Positions 1-6,802 of a DNA stretch of 7,904 nucleotides are shown here, one piece after another. Numbering within the stretch: the first letter of the stretch is position 1; each line of letters starts with the position of its first letter. Under the pieces are notes generated by a model that did no database searches, had not been told where the DNA came from, and saw nothing but the letters and a program-made list of their open reading frames with translations. Source of the stretch: Pseudomonadota bacterium (GTDB lineage Bacteria; Pseudomonadota; Alphaproteobacteria; Acetobacterales; Acetobacteraceae); the NCBI GenBank assembly GCA_021841985.1, contig JAKCCP010000073.1, positions 1 through 7,904 of the forward strand, read 5' to 3'. Both the position numbers and the translations under genes were made by a program.

Positions 1-58
1 CGCGCCAGGGTCACGCCGGCAAGGGTCCGTCGGCCGTCGCCGGGCCGGCAGGATTGGC

Positions 59-87
59 TTGCCAGCCTTGCCGGCGCGGGGGATAAC
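59..87 (+). promoter_or_regulatory. Candidate sigma-70 type promoter of the transporter operon
   Basis: A -35 like TTGCCA (59-64, 5 of 6 to consensus) is followed after 17 bases by a -10 like GATAAC (82-87, 4 of 6). Transcription would start near 94, giving a leader of about 65 bases before the ATG at 159. The -10 lacks the conserved final T, so the match is moderate. The right arm of an inverted repeat (66-76) falls in the spacer. This is a motif reading only. Confidence 0.4.
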
Positions 88-105
88 AGGGGCCAAAGCA
101 AAAAA

Positions 106-136
106 CGCCGCGCCCCGAGACGATCCGGGCGCGGCG
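106..136 (-). terminator. GC-rich hairpin in the leader; terminator-like on the minus strand
   Basis: Arms CGCCGCGCCC (106-115) and GGGCGCGGCG (127-136) are perfect 10-bp complements around an 11-base loop. Read on the minus strand, the stem runs straight into six T (complement of the A-run 100-105), the form of an intrinsic terminator. No minus-strand gene is visible to its right, so it may stop antisense transcription coming out of the binding-protein gene. Read on the plus strand it is a stable leader hairpin ending about 10 bases before the Shine-Dalgarno sequence, with no T-run, so it should not terminate the operon. Confidence 0.5.
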
Positions 137-158
137 GGATGACGCGAGGGAGGAAACC

Positions 159-1379
159 ATGGCGGCGGAAAAAAACGGCTCGGTGATGAGTGGCACGGTG
201 ATGGGCGGGGCGATGATGGGCGGGGCGCGCCGGCGTCCGGGTCTCGCGCTGCTCGCCGGCATCGCGGCGTTGCTCGCCGGCTTGCCTGGCGCCGCCCCCG
301 CATGGGCCGACGAGGCGGCGCCGATCGAGATCGGCATGGTGACGCCGCTCACCGGCGCCGCCGCCGAATCCGGGCGCTACGGCGAATGGGGCGCGGAGAT
401 GGCGATCGCCGAGGTCAATGCCGGAGGCGGCGTGCTCGGCCGGCCGCTCAAGCTCGTCGTCGAGGATGATCAGACCACCAATCCCGGCGTCGTTTCCGCT
501 TTCAACCGGCTCGCCAATGAGTCTGCGATCGTCGCGTTTCTCGGCTCCATCCGCTCGACGCAGGTGCATGCGATGGATCCCGATGTGCGCCGGATCGCGA
601 AGCCGGTGTTTTTCGGCGGCACCGATCCCAATCTCACCCATGCCGGCGATCCCTGGCTGTTCCGCTGCCGGCCCAATGACACGTTCTCCGCCAAGGTGAT
701 CGCGGCGTTTGGCGTGCAAACGCTGAACCTCAGGAAATGGGCGCTGGTGACCTCGACCGATGCCTTCGGCACCAGCGGCGCGCGGCTGCTGACCGCGGAG
801 TTGCAGGCGCTTGGCGCGAGCGTCGTGACCGCGCAGGGCTATGCCAATCAGACGCCGGATTTCACCCCCGTCGTGCTCGCGGTCAAGGGCTCGGGCGCCG
901 AGGTGATCGGGAGTTACTTCACTTTCGAGCAGGATCTGGCGATTTTCGCCCGCCAATTGCGCCAGCTCGGCGTCCGCTCGCCCTGGGTCGGCTCGCCCTC
1001 GATCACCGACACCGCGGCGCTGCACCTCGCCGGCCCCGCCCTCTATGGCACCTACGGGGTCGCCGATTTCAATGCCGATTCCAGCCCCGAAGCCAAAAGC
1101 TACGCCCAGGCCTATCAGAAATTGCACAAGGCGTCGGCCGATCAATTCTCCGCCTGGACCTATGACGCGATCAAAATCGCGGCGCTCGCCATGAACACCG
1201 CGAAATCGACCGAGCCCGCCGCCTTCCGCGCCGCGATCCTCGCCATCCGCGGCTACAAGGGCACCGAGGGGGTCTATGATTTCGATGCCAACGGCGATGG
1301 CCTGCATGGCTACAATGTCGTCCGCAACGACGCCGGCAAGCTCGTCTTCGTCAAGCGTGTCGATTTCCCCGCGCAATAA
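159..1379 (+). CDS. Periplasmic substrate-binding protein of a Liv-type (HAAT) ABC transporter
   Basis: This 406-residue protein would capture the ligand in the periplasm and deliver it to the LivH/LivM permease. A basic stretch (RRR, 24-26) and a hydrophobic core (about 28-49) end at AWA|DE, a likely signal peptidase I site after residue 50; there is no lipobox. The mature part opens with IEIGMVTPLTG and continues with EVNAGGGVLGRPL and VEDDQTTNP, typical of the Peripla_BP_6 (LivJ/LivK) fold, and its length is normal. The start at 159 is chosen because AGGGAGG (147-153) lies 5 bases upstream; the ATG at 186 has no such site. The N-terminus is unusually long and holds a five-residue repeat (VMSGT-VMGGA-MMGGA). 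The family binds branched-chain amino acids, amides, urea or aromatic acids; the ligand is not predictable here. Confidence 0.92.
   Translation: MAAEKNGSVMSGTVMGGAMMGGARRRPGLALLAGIAALLAGLPGAAPAWADEAAPIEIGMVTPLTGAAAESGRYGEWGAEMAIAEVNAGGGVLGRPLKLVVEDDQTTNPGVVSAFNRLANESAIVAFLGSIRSTQVHAMDPDVRRIAKPVFFGGTDPNLTHAGDPWLFRCRPNDTFSAKVIAAFGVQTLNLRKWALVTSTDAFGTSGARLLTAELQALGASVVTAQGYANQTPDFTPVVLAVKGSGAEVIGSYFTFEQDLAIFARQLRQLGVRSPWVGSPSITDTAALHLAGPALYGTYGVADFNADSSPEAKSYAQAYQKLHKASADQFSAWTYDAIKIAALAMNTAKSTEPAAFRAAILAIRGYKGTEGVYDFDANGDGLHGYNVVRNDAGKLVFVKRVDFPAQ
184..228 (+). repeat. 15-bp tandem repeat inside the signal-peptide region
   Basis: There are three consecutive 15-bp units at 184-198, 199-213 and 214-228. 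The last two differ at one base in 15; the first is degenerate (about 10 of 15). They keep the frame and encode VMSGT, VMGGA and MMGGA, lengthening the n-region ahead of the RRR of the signal peptide. Confidence 0.8.
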
Positions 1380-1396
1380 CACCCCGCGCAATAACA
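1367..1396 (+). repeat. Perfect 15-bp tandem duplication over the binding-protein stop codon
   Basis: CCCCGCGCAATAACA occurs twice back to back (1367-1381 and 1382-1396), all 15 bases identical. The first copy holds the real stop (TAA, 1377-1379). The second supplies another in-frame TAA (1392-1394). The duplication widens the gap to livH from 9 to 24 bases. Confidence 0.92.
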
Positions 1397-1403
1397 CAAA
1401 ATC

Positions 1404-2279
1404 ATGGCGATCATTCTGCAATTGCTGTTCACCGGGCTTGGCATCGGCGCCGTCTACGCGCTGGTCGCGCTCGGCTTCGTGCTGATTTATCGCGCGACCA
1501 ACGTGGTCAATTTCGCGCAAGGCCAGTTCGCCATGCTCGGCGGCTATTGCATGGTCATCACCACCGTCGATCTCGGCCTCCCCTATTGGCTCGGCGTCGT
1601 CATCAGCCTGGTGGTGATGGCGCTGTTCGGCGCCCTCTTCAATCTCGGCGTCTATTATCCGCTCCGCCATCGTTCGTTCTTGCCGGTGGTGATCTCGACC
1701 ATCGGCGCCTCGATCCTGATCACCAATCTCGTGCTCGCGATCTACGGCCCGGAGCCGACGACGCTCCCCGGCATGACCGACTATCCCGGGATCAGCTTCG
1801 GCGCGGTGTTTCTCGATGCGCAGTATCTGGTCATCATCGCGACCACGCTCGCGCTGGTCATCCTGCAATACATCTTTTTCGAACACACCATGGTCGGCAA
1901 GAAGATGCAGGCGGTGTCTCAGGACAAGGAGATGGCGAGCCTGCTCGGCATCAACGTCACCGGCATGATCATGCTCACCTTCACCTATTCGGCGGTGCTC
2001 GGCGGCATCGCCGGCATTTTGGTCGCGCCGATCCTGTTCGTCTCGGTCGGGCTCGGCGCGCAGATCGCCCTCAAGGCCTTCGCCGCCTCGATCATCGGCG
2101 GTTTCGGCGACGTGCCGGGGGCCATCGTCGGCGGGCTTTTGATCGGCGTCGCCGAGACGCTGGGCGCTTTTTATATCTCGGTTCCCTACAAGGATGCCTT
2201 CGCCTTCATCCTGTTGTTCGCCTTCCTGCTGATCCGGCCGCAGGGCATTTTCGGCGAGAAAATCGCCCAGAAAGCGTGA
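1404..2279 (+). CDS. livH: LivH-type permease of the HAAT ABC transporter
   Basis: This 291-residue integral membrane protein forms half of the inner-membrane channel with the LivM domain encoded next. The N-terminus (LLFTGLGIGAVYALVALGFVLIYRATNVVNFAQGQFAM, reported here by its key elements GAVYAL and NFAQGQF) is the family hallmark. Roughly eight hydrophobic segments follow, a conserved loop with GKKMQAVSQDKEMASLLGI lies near 170-190, and the C-terminus ends with LLIRPQGIFGEK. The length is normal. The ATG at 1404 is the first possible start after the in-frame stop at 1392. No Shine-Dalgarno sequence is visible (only an A-rich stretch), so translation may depend on coupling to the upstream gene, whose reading frame it shares. 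The transported substrate is unknown. Confidence 0.93.
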   Translation: MAIILQLLFTGLGIGAVYALVALGFVLIYRATNVVNFAQGQFAMLGGYCMVITTVDLGLPYWLGVVISLVVMALFGALFNLGVYYPLRHRSFLPVVISTIGASILITNLVLAIYGPEPTTLPGMTDYPGISFGAVFLDAQYLVIIATTLALVILQYIFFEHTMVGKKMQAVSQDKEMASLLGINVTGMIMLTFTYSAVLGGIAGILVAPILFVSVGLGAQIALKAFAASIIGGFGDVPGAIVGGLLIGVAETLGAFYISVPYKDAFAFILLFAFLLIRPQGIFGEKIAQKA

Positions 2280-2289
2280 GGCGACAGAT

Positions 2290-4026
2290 ATGAAAAACGC
2301 CGCCGGATTCCTGCTCTGGCTTCTCGCCCTGGTCATCGCGGTGGCTTTTGCCTTGATCTTGCCGATCAACGGCTATCTGATGAATCTGCTGATGCAGGCG
2401 AGCACCTATGCGATCGCGGTGCTCGGGATGACGGTGGTGCTCGGCTATGCCGGGCAGATCAACATCGCCCAGGCGGCGTTTTTCGGCATCGGCGCCTACG
2501 GCGTCGCGATCGGCACGACGACACTCGGCATGGCGTTCTTTGCCGCTTTGGCCCTCGGCGCGGTGGTCGCGCTCGGCTTCGGGATCGTGCTCGGCGGCTC
2601 GACGCTGAAACTCGGCGGGCATTACCTCGCCATGGTGACGATCAGCTTTCAGGAGATCGTGACGCTGGTTTTGACCAACTGGATCGGGGTCAGCCACGGG
2701 CCGGACGGGATTTCGAATATTCCGCGGCCGCATCTCGGTTTTCTGGCGCTCGATCAATCGCGGCATTATCTCGCGCTGTGCCTTTTCTTTCTGTTCGTCA
2801 CCGCGGGCCTGGTGGCCTGGCTGAAATCGAGCCGGCTCGGGCTTTCCATGCAGGCGGTGCGCGACAATGAACTCGCCGCCGGCGTCGCTGGGATCGATAC
2901 CTACCGCATCAAGATCATCGCGTTCGCCGCCAGCGCCTGTCTCGGCGGTCTCGGCGGCGGCCTTTTCGCCGGCGCCTTTCGCTACATCAGCCCCGATCAA
3001 TTCGCCTTCGACGATTCGGTGGTTCTGCTCACCATGGCGCTCCTCGGCGGGGTGGACGCCGCGATCGGCGCGGTGATCGGCACCGCCCTCCTCATTCTTC
3101 TGCCCGAGTGGCTGCGCTTTCTCAAGCAATTCTACCTCGCCGTCTATGGCCTCGCCGTCATCCTGATCATGGTGTTCATGCCGCAGGGAATCTTTGGTTA
3201 TTTCGCGCGGTTGTTTCGCCGCGCGCCCGATTTGCCGCGCGGAGAGGTGGCGCCGCTCACCCTCGGCGCCAGCGCGGGGACGGGCCGGCCAATTCTGGAA
3301 ATTTCAGGTCTTTCCAAGCATTTTGGCGGCCTCCGCGCCGTCGATGAGGTCGATCTCGCGATCGAAAGCGGCTCCGTCCACGCCCTGATCGGCCCCAATG
3401 GTTCGGGCAAGACGACGACGCTGAACCTGCTTTCCGGCATCTATCGGCCGACGGCGGGACGCATCCGGCTTGGCGGGCGCGATGTCGCCGGACTCGCGCC
3501 GCATCTCCTCGCCGCCGCCGGCATCGGCCGAACGTTTCAGAATATTCGTCTGTTTCACTCGCTGACCGCGTTCGAGAACGTGCTGATCGGAAGCTTTCGC
3601 GTGGGCAGCGGCGAGCACGATGCGCAAAGCCGGCGCGAGCGGGCGCTGGCGGCGCTCGATTTCGTCGGCATGGCGGCGCGCGCGCCTGTGCTGGTGTCGA
3701 GCCTTCCCTACGGCCATCAGCGCCTGGTCGAGATCGCCCGCGCGCTCGCGGCCAACCCGACGCTGCTTTTACTCGATGAGCCGGCGGCCGGCCTCAATCT
3801 CACCGAAAAACAGAATCTCGTTGCCCTGCTGCGCCGTTTGCGCGGCCACGGCCTGACCATTCTGCTGATCGAGCACGACATGGATCTCGTCGAGCAGATT
3901 TCCGACCGCATCACCGTGCTCAATTTCGGCCGCCGCATCGCCGATGGCACGCCGGCCGAGGTGTTGCGCCATCCCGATGTCGTCGCCGCCTATCTCGGGG
4001 AGGTGGCCGAAGATGTCACTGCTTGA
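2290..4026 (+). CDS. livM: LivM-LivG fusion: permease and ATPase of the HAAT ABC transporter
   Basis: This 578-residue protein joins two normally separate subunits. Residues 1 to about 305 are the LivM permease, with several membrane helices, the conserved GYAGQINIAQAAFFGIGAY near 52-70, the EAA-like loop AVRDNELAAGVAGID near 189-203, and MPQGIFG at 297-303. A linker of about 25 residues leads to a LivG-type ATPase (335-578): Walker A GPNGSGKTT (368-376), Q-loop Q417, signature LPYGH (472-476, a variant of LSGGQ), Walker B LLLLDE (492-497) and switch histidine H529. All key ATPase residues are present. The ATG at 2290 follows the livH stop by 10 bases, with GAGG (2278-2281) as a short ribosome site. 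The 3' end overlaps livF by 14 bases. No frameshift or stop separates the two halves. Confidence 0.93.
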   Translation: MKNAAGFLLWLLALVIAVAFALILPINGYLMNLLMQASTYAIAVLGMTVVLGYAGQINIAQAAFFGIGAYGVAIGTTTLGMAFFAALALGAVVALGFGIVLGGSTLKLGGHYLAMVTISFQEIVTLVLTNWIGVSHGPDGISNIPRPHLGFLALDQSRHYLALCLFFLFVTAGLVAWLKSSRLGLSMQAVRDNELAAGVAGIDTYRIKIIAFAASACLGGLGGGLFAGAFRYISPDQFAFDDSVVLLTMALLGGVDAAIGAVIGTALLILLPEWLRFLKQFYLAVYGLAVILIMVFMPQGIFGYFARLFRRAPDLPRGEVAPLTLGASAGTGRPILEISGLSKHFGGLRAVDEVDLAIESGSVHALIGPNGSGKTTTLNLLSGIYRPTAGRIRLGGRDVAGLAPHLLAAAGIGRTFQNIRLFHSLTAFENVLIGSFRVGSGEHDAQSRRERALAALDFVGMAARAPVLVSSLPYGHQRLVEIARALAANPTLLLLDEPAAGLNLTEKQNLVALLRRLRGHGLTILLIEHDMDLVEQISDRITVLNFGRRIADGTPAEVLRHPDVVAAYLGEVAEDVTA

Positions 4027-4756
4027 ACTTTCCGGTCTCACCGCCGCCTACGGCGCGGTCGCGGCGCTTTCCGGGCTCGATCTCGCCGTCGAGGAAGGCG
4101 AGATCGTCACCTTGCTCGGCGCCAATGGCGCCGGAAAATCGACGACGCTCCGCTGCATCTCCGGCCTTCTGCCCCCGACGGGTGGCGAAATCCGCTTTGC
4201 AGGGGCGGCGATTGCGGGATTGAGCGCCGAGCGCGTGGTGCGGCTCGGCATCGCGCATGTGCCCGAGGGGCGGCGGATTTTTCCCGGCCTCACGGTGCGC
4301 GAAAACATCCTGCTCGGCGCCTCCAATCGCCGCATTGCACGGGCGGCGCTGCGGCGTGACGCGGACGAGATGTTCGCGTTGTTTCCCGATCTCGCGCGGT
4401 TCGCCGACACGCTCGGCTGGATGCTCTCCGGCGGCCAGCAGCAGATGGTGGCGCTGGCGCGCGGGTTGATGGCGCGGCCGCGGCTTCTCCTTCTCGATGA
4501 GCCCTCGCTCGGCCTCGCGCCGCTGATCGTGCAGCAGGTGTTTCGCATCATCGCGCGAATTCGTGAGACCGGGACGACGGTTCTGCTGGTCGAGCAGAAT
4601 GCCCGCCTCGCGCTCGCCATCGCCGATCGCGGCTATGTTCTGGAAACCGGGCGCCTCGTGGTCGCGGGCAAGCCGGATGCGCTGTGGAACAACGAGGATG
4701 TGCGCGCCGCCTATCTCGGTGGCAAGCGCCTGAGCGAGGAGAGCGGTGCGCGATGA
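4013..4756 (+). CDS. livF: LivF-type ATPase of the HAAT ABC transporter
   Basis: This 247-residue cytoplasmic ATPase would pair with the LivG domain to power transport. Visible motifs are Walker A GANGAGKST (36-44), Q-loop region VPEGRRIF (83-90), signature LSGGQQQ (138-144), Walker B LLLLDEPS (158-165) and VEQNA (193-197). Glutamine replaces the switch histidine in that last motif, as is usual for LivF. The length is normal. The ATG at 4013 is preferred over an in-frame start at 3944 because GGGGAGG (3997-4003) sits 9 bases upstream and the protein then begins SLLELSGLTAAYG, as relatives do. It overlaps the end of the livM-livG fusion by 14 bases in another frame, and its TGA overlaps the ATG of the next gene, so translation is probably coupled on both sides. 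Confidence 0.94.
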   Translation: MSLLELSGLTAAYGAVAALSGLDLAVEEGEIVTLLGANGAGKSTTLRCISGLLPPTGGEIRFAGAAIAGLSAERVVRLGIAHVPEGRRIFPGLTVRENILLGASNRRIARAALRRDADEMFALFPDLARFADTLGWMLSGGQQQMVALARGLMARPRLLLLDEPSLGLAPLIVQQVFRIIARIRETGTTVLLVEQNARLALAIADRGYVLETGRLVVAGKPDALWNNEDVRAAYLGGKRLSEESGAR

Positions 4757-5535
4757 ACGAGGTGGTGCGTGGTGATGTCGCGGCGTGGCGGGAGGGGAGG
4801 GTCGGCGTCGTCGAAATCCGCCGTCCGCCCAATAATTTTTTTGATAACACGCTGATCGCCGATATCGGCGCGAGCTTCGAGGCGTTCGACGCCGATCCCG
4901 CTTGCCGCGCCATCGTGCTCGCCGCCGCCGGCAAGAATTTCTGCGCCGGCGCCGATTTCGCGGGCCGCCCGGCGACCGGCCTCGCCGAGGAGGGCGGCGT
5001 CAAGCATCTCTACAAGGAGGCCATTCGCCTTTTTCGCACGCGCAAGCCAATCATCGCCGCGGTGCAGGGCGCGGCGGTGGGCGGCGGGCTCGGCCTCGCT
5101 TTGGTCGCGGATTTTCGCATCGCCTGCCCCGAGGCGCGGTTCTGCGCCAATTTCACCCGGCTCGGCTTTCATCCCGGCTTCGGCCTCACCGCGACGCTCC
5201 CTAGGCTCGTCGGCGCCCAGCGCGCGGCGCTGATGTTCTATACCGGCCGGCGCATCCCCGGCGAGGAAGCGGCGGCGATCGGCCTTGCCGATGGTCTCGT
5301 CCCGCAAGCGGAATTGCGCGCGGCGGCGCTTTCGCTCGCGCAGGAGATCGCGGTTTCGGCGCCGCTCGCCGTCATGTCGGCGCGTGAGACGCTCCGCCGC
5401 GGCTTCATCGACGCGATCGAGGCGGCGACCGAGCGCGAATTGGTCGAACAGGAATGGCAGCGGCGGACAGCGGATTTTCGCGAAGGGGTGGCGGCGATGG
5501 CGGCGCGGCGGGAGCCGGCGTTCGAGGGACGCTGA
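4753..5535 (+). CDS. Crotonase-superfamily (enoyl-CoA hydratase/isomerase-like) protein lacking both classical catalytic glutamates
   Basis: This 260-residue cytoplasmic protein has the crotonase fold. Oxyanion-hole elements are visible as NFCAGADF (62-69) and AAVGGGLGLAL (107-117), followed by the ARF...LGFHPGFG segment and a C-terminal helical part. Aligned by eye to rat mitochondrial enoyl-CoA hydratase, Glu144 corresponds to G114 and Glu164 to F134, so normal hydratase chemistry is unlikely. The family also includes isomerases, thioesterases, dehalogenases and C-C hydrolases acting on acyl-CoA. The ATG at 4753 overlaps the livF stop as ATGA, with GAGGAG upstream (4736-4741), which ties it to the transporter operon; a longer in-frame start at 4684 would overlap livF by 70 bases and is less likely. 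A role in processing the imported compound as a CoA ester is inference. Confidence 0.88.
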   Translation: MNEVVRGDVAAWREGRVGVVEIRRPPNNFFDNTLIADIGASFEAFDADPACRAIVLAAAGKNFCAGADFAGRPATGLAEEGGVKHLYKEAIRLFRTRKPIIAAVQGAAVGGGLGLALVADFRIACPEARFCANFTRLGFHPGFGLTATLPRLVGAQRAALMFYTGRRIPGEEAAAIGLADGLVPQAELRAAALSLAQEIAVSAPLAVMSARETLRRGFIDAIEAATERELVEQEWQRRTADFREGVAAMAARREPAFEGR

Positions 5536-5564
5536 TCAGACGCAAGACGCAAAAGAAAACGGGG

Positions 5565-5606
5565 AAAAGTCTTTTTGCTTCTTTTTCTTCAGAAAAAGAA
5601 GGCTTT
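5565..5606. repeat. AT-rich intergenic hairpin between convergent genes
   Basis: The inner stem is perfect: CTTCTTTTTCT (5578-5588) against AGAAAAAGAAG (5591-5601). An outer helix AAAG (5566-5569) with CTTT (5603-5606) is possible across a bulge. It lies 42 bases after the crotonase stop and 29 bases before the galE stop, where a bidirectional terminator is expected, but the stem is A/T-rich and no clean T-run follows on either strand. The wording of this element resembles an intergenic repeat I recall from Acetobacteraceae; that is memory, not a search. A short AGACGCA duplication (5538-5551) precedes it. Confidence 0.55.
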
Positions 5607-5629
5607 CCTCATCCTGATCCGATCTCGCG

Positions 5630-6616
5630 CTAGCGATAGCCGTCGGGATGCGCGAGCCGCCATTCGTAGGCGGTGCGCACGATCTCGCGCAGCTCCGGCA
5701 AGCGTGGCCGCCAGCCGGTCTCGTGCTGGATGCGGGCGGAGGAGGCGACCAGGGTCGGCGGGTCGCCGGCGCGCGGCGGCCCGAGGCGATGGGGCACGCG
5801 CCGGCCGCTGACCGCTTCCACCATGGCGATGACCTCGCGCACCGAATGCCCGGCGCCGTTGCCGAGATTATAGGCGACGGAGCCGCGATCGAGCCGGGCG
5901 AGGGCGGCGAGATGGGCGCTGGCGAGGTCGGTCACGTGGATGTAGTCGCGGACACAGGTGCCATCCGGGGTCGGATGGTCGGTGCCGAACACCACCAGTT
6001 CCGGCGCCCGGCCGAGGGCGGCGTCGATCGCGCGCGGGATCAGATGCGTCTCCGGATCATGGTCCTCGCCGAGCCGCCCGCCGGGGTCGGCGCCGGCGGC
6101 GTTGAAATAGCGGAGACAGGCGCTTTTCAGGCCATGCACCCGATCGGCCCAGAACAGCGCCCGCTCGAGCATGAATTTGCTCTCGCCGTAGGGCGAGGAG
6201 GGGGCCAGCGCCGCGGCCTCGGTGATCGGGATTTCGACCTCGCCGCCGAACAGATTGGCGGTCGAGGAGAGCACGAAGCGGCTGACGCCGTGGCTGATCG
6301 CGTCCCCGATCAGGGCGATCCCGTTGCCGACGTTCTCGCGGAAATAGCGCAGCGGATCCTGCATGCTCTCGCCGACCAGGGAGAGGGCGGCGAAATGGAA
6401 CACGGCGGCGAAGGGGCCACGCGCGAAGGCGGCGGCGCGCGCCGCCGGATCGGCGAGATCGCCGAGGATCAGCTCGGCCGGCGCGGTGATCGCGGCGCGA
6501 TGGCCCTGGCGGAGGTCATCGATCACCACCACGTCGGCGCCTTCCGCGACCAAGGCCGCGACGAGATGGCTTCCGACATAGCCGGCGCCGCCGGTGACCA
6601 GGAAACGCTGCGTCAT
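5630..6616 (-). CDS. galE: UDP-glucose 4-epimerase
   Basis: This 328-residue cytoplasmic enzyme interconverts UDP-glucose and UDP-galactose, feeding galactose use and surface polysaccharide synthesis. It is an extended short-chain dehydrogenase: NAD-binding TGGAGYVGS (8-16), acidic V-I-D-D (31-34) for the ribose, FHFAALSLVGES (73-84), catalytic S118/T119 in SSTANLFG, and the Y143-xxx-K147 pair in SPYGESK. RYFNAAGADP (169-178) and CVRDYIHVTDLA (221-232) are GalE hallmarks. The length is close to the usual 330-340. The ATG at 6616 has AGGAAA (6622-6627) 5 bases upstream. It lies downstream of psd-pssA on the same strand, 220 bases away, with a tRNA gene on the opposite strand between them, so it may have its own promoter; I saw no convincing one. 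A related UDP-sugar epimerase with different specificity cannot be excluded. Confidence 0.92.
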   Translation of the reverse strand: MTQRFLVTGGAGYVGSHLVAALVAEGADVVVIDDLRQGHRAAITAPAELILGDLADPAARAAAFARGPFAAVFHFAALSLVGESMQDPLRYFRENVGNGIALIGDAISHGVSRFVLSSTANLFGGEVEIPITEAAALAPSSPYGESKFMLERALFWADRVHGLKSACLRYFNAAGADPGGRLGEDHDPETHLIPRAIDAALGRAPELVVFGTDHPTPDGTCVRDYIHVTDLASAHLAALARLDRGSVAYNLGNGAGHSVREVIAMVEAVSGRRVPHRLGPPRAGDPPTLVASSARIQHETGWRPRLPELREIVRTAYEWRLAHPDGYR

Positions 6617-6657
6617 GGGTTTTTCCTGAGCAGGGGAAGTGTAACGACATTGCGGGC

Positions 6658-6686
6658 TGGACCGCCGGCGCTGGGCTCAGTATCAG
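6658..6686 (+). promoter_or_regulatory. Weak candidate promoter for the tRNA-Gln gene
   Basis: TGGACC (6658-6663) and TATCAG (6681-6686) each match the sigma-70 hexamers at 4 of 6 positions and are 17 bases apart. Transcription would start near 6693, about 20 bases before the tRNA, a normal tRNA leader length. The spacing and position are good but the hexamers are weak. Confidence 0.25.
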
Positions 6687-6711
6687 GTGCGGGTCCGGCG
6701 GCCGGCGGCGA

Positions 6712-6786
6712 TGGGGCGTAGCCAAGCGGTAAGGCAGCGGATTTTGATTCCGCCATGCGGAGGTTCGAATCCTCCCGCCCCAGCCA
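6712..6786 (+). tRNA. trnQ: tRNA-Gln (anticodon UUG), CCA encoded
   Basis: The full cloverleaf can be drawn by hand. The acceptor stem is TGGGGCG (6712-6718) with CGCCCCA (6776-6782), discriminator G6783 and encoded CCA 6784-6786. The D-arm is closed by GCC/GGC. The anticodon stem GCGGA/TCCGC (6737-6741, 6749-6753) encloses loop TTTTGAT with anticodon TTG at 6744-6746. The T-arm is GGAGG-TTCGAAT-CCTCC. The weak first pair (U1-A72) is typical of tRNA-Gln. It reads CAA, and CAG by wobble. It is transcribed against the flanking galE and pssA genes. No T-rich terminator is seen in the 50 bases after it. Confidence 0.96.
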
Positions 6787-6802
6787 GGCGCCGCCTCCCA
6801 GT

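Noticed and set aside
1..158. Possible end of another gene at the left edge
   Set aside because: All three plus frames are open for part of this stretch, but none gives a recognisable protein tail, so no partial gene is called.
169..176. A-run forming A-AAA-AAC, a possible -1 slippery heptamer, at codons 4-6 of the binding protein
   Set aside because: The phase fits, but no meaningful alternative frame or downstream stimulatory structure is evident, and the zero frame already gives a complete protein.
11..352. Minus-strand reading frame of 113 codons over the leader and signal-peptide region
   Set aside because: It is low-complexity (Ala/Pro/Arg-rich), crosses the terminator-like hairpin and lies antisense to a well-supported gene; no recognisable domain.
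2206..3129. Long minus-strand frame (307 codons) across livH/livM
   Set aside because: Its composition is the charged, repetitive type expected antisense to membrane protein genes with GC-rich third positions; livM is clearly the coding frame.
5648..6721. Plus-strand frame of 357 codons opposite galE
   Set aside because: galE has all catalytic motifs on the minus strand; the plus frame is a Gly/Arg/Glu-rich mirror with no domain.
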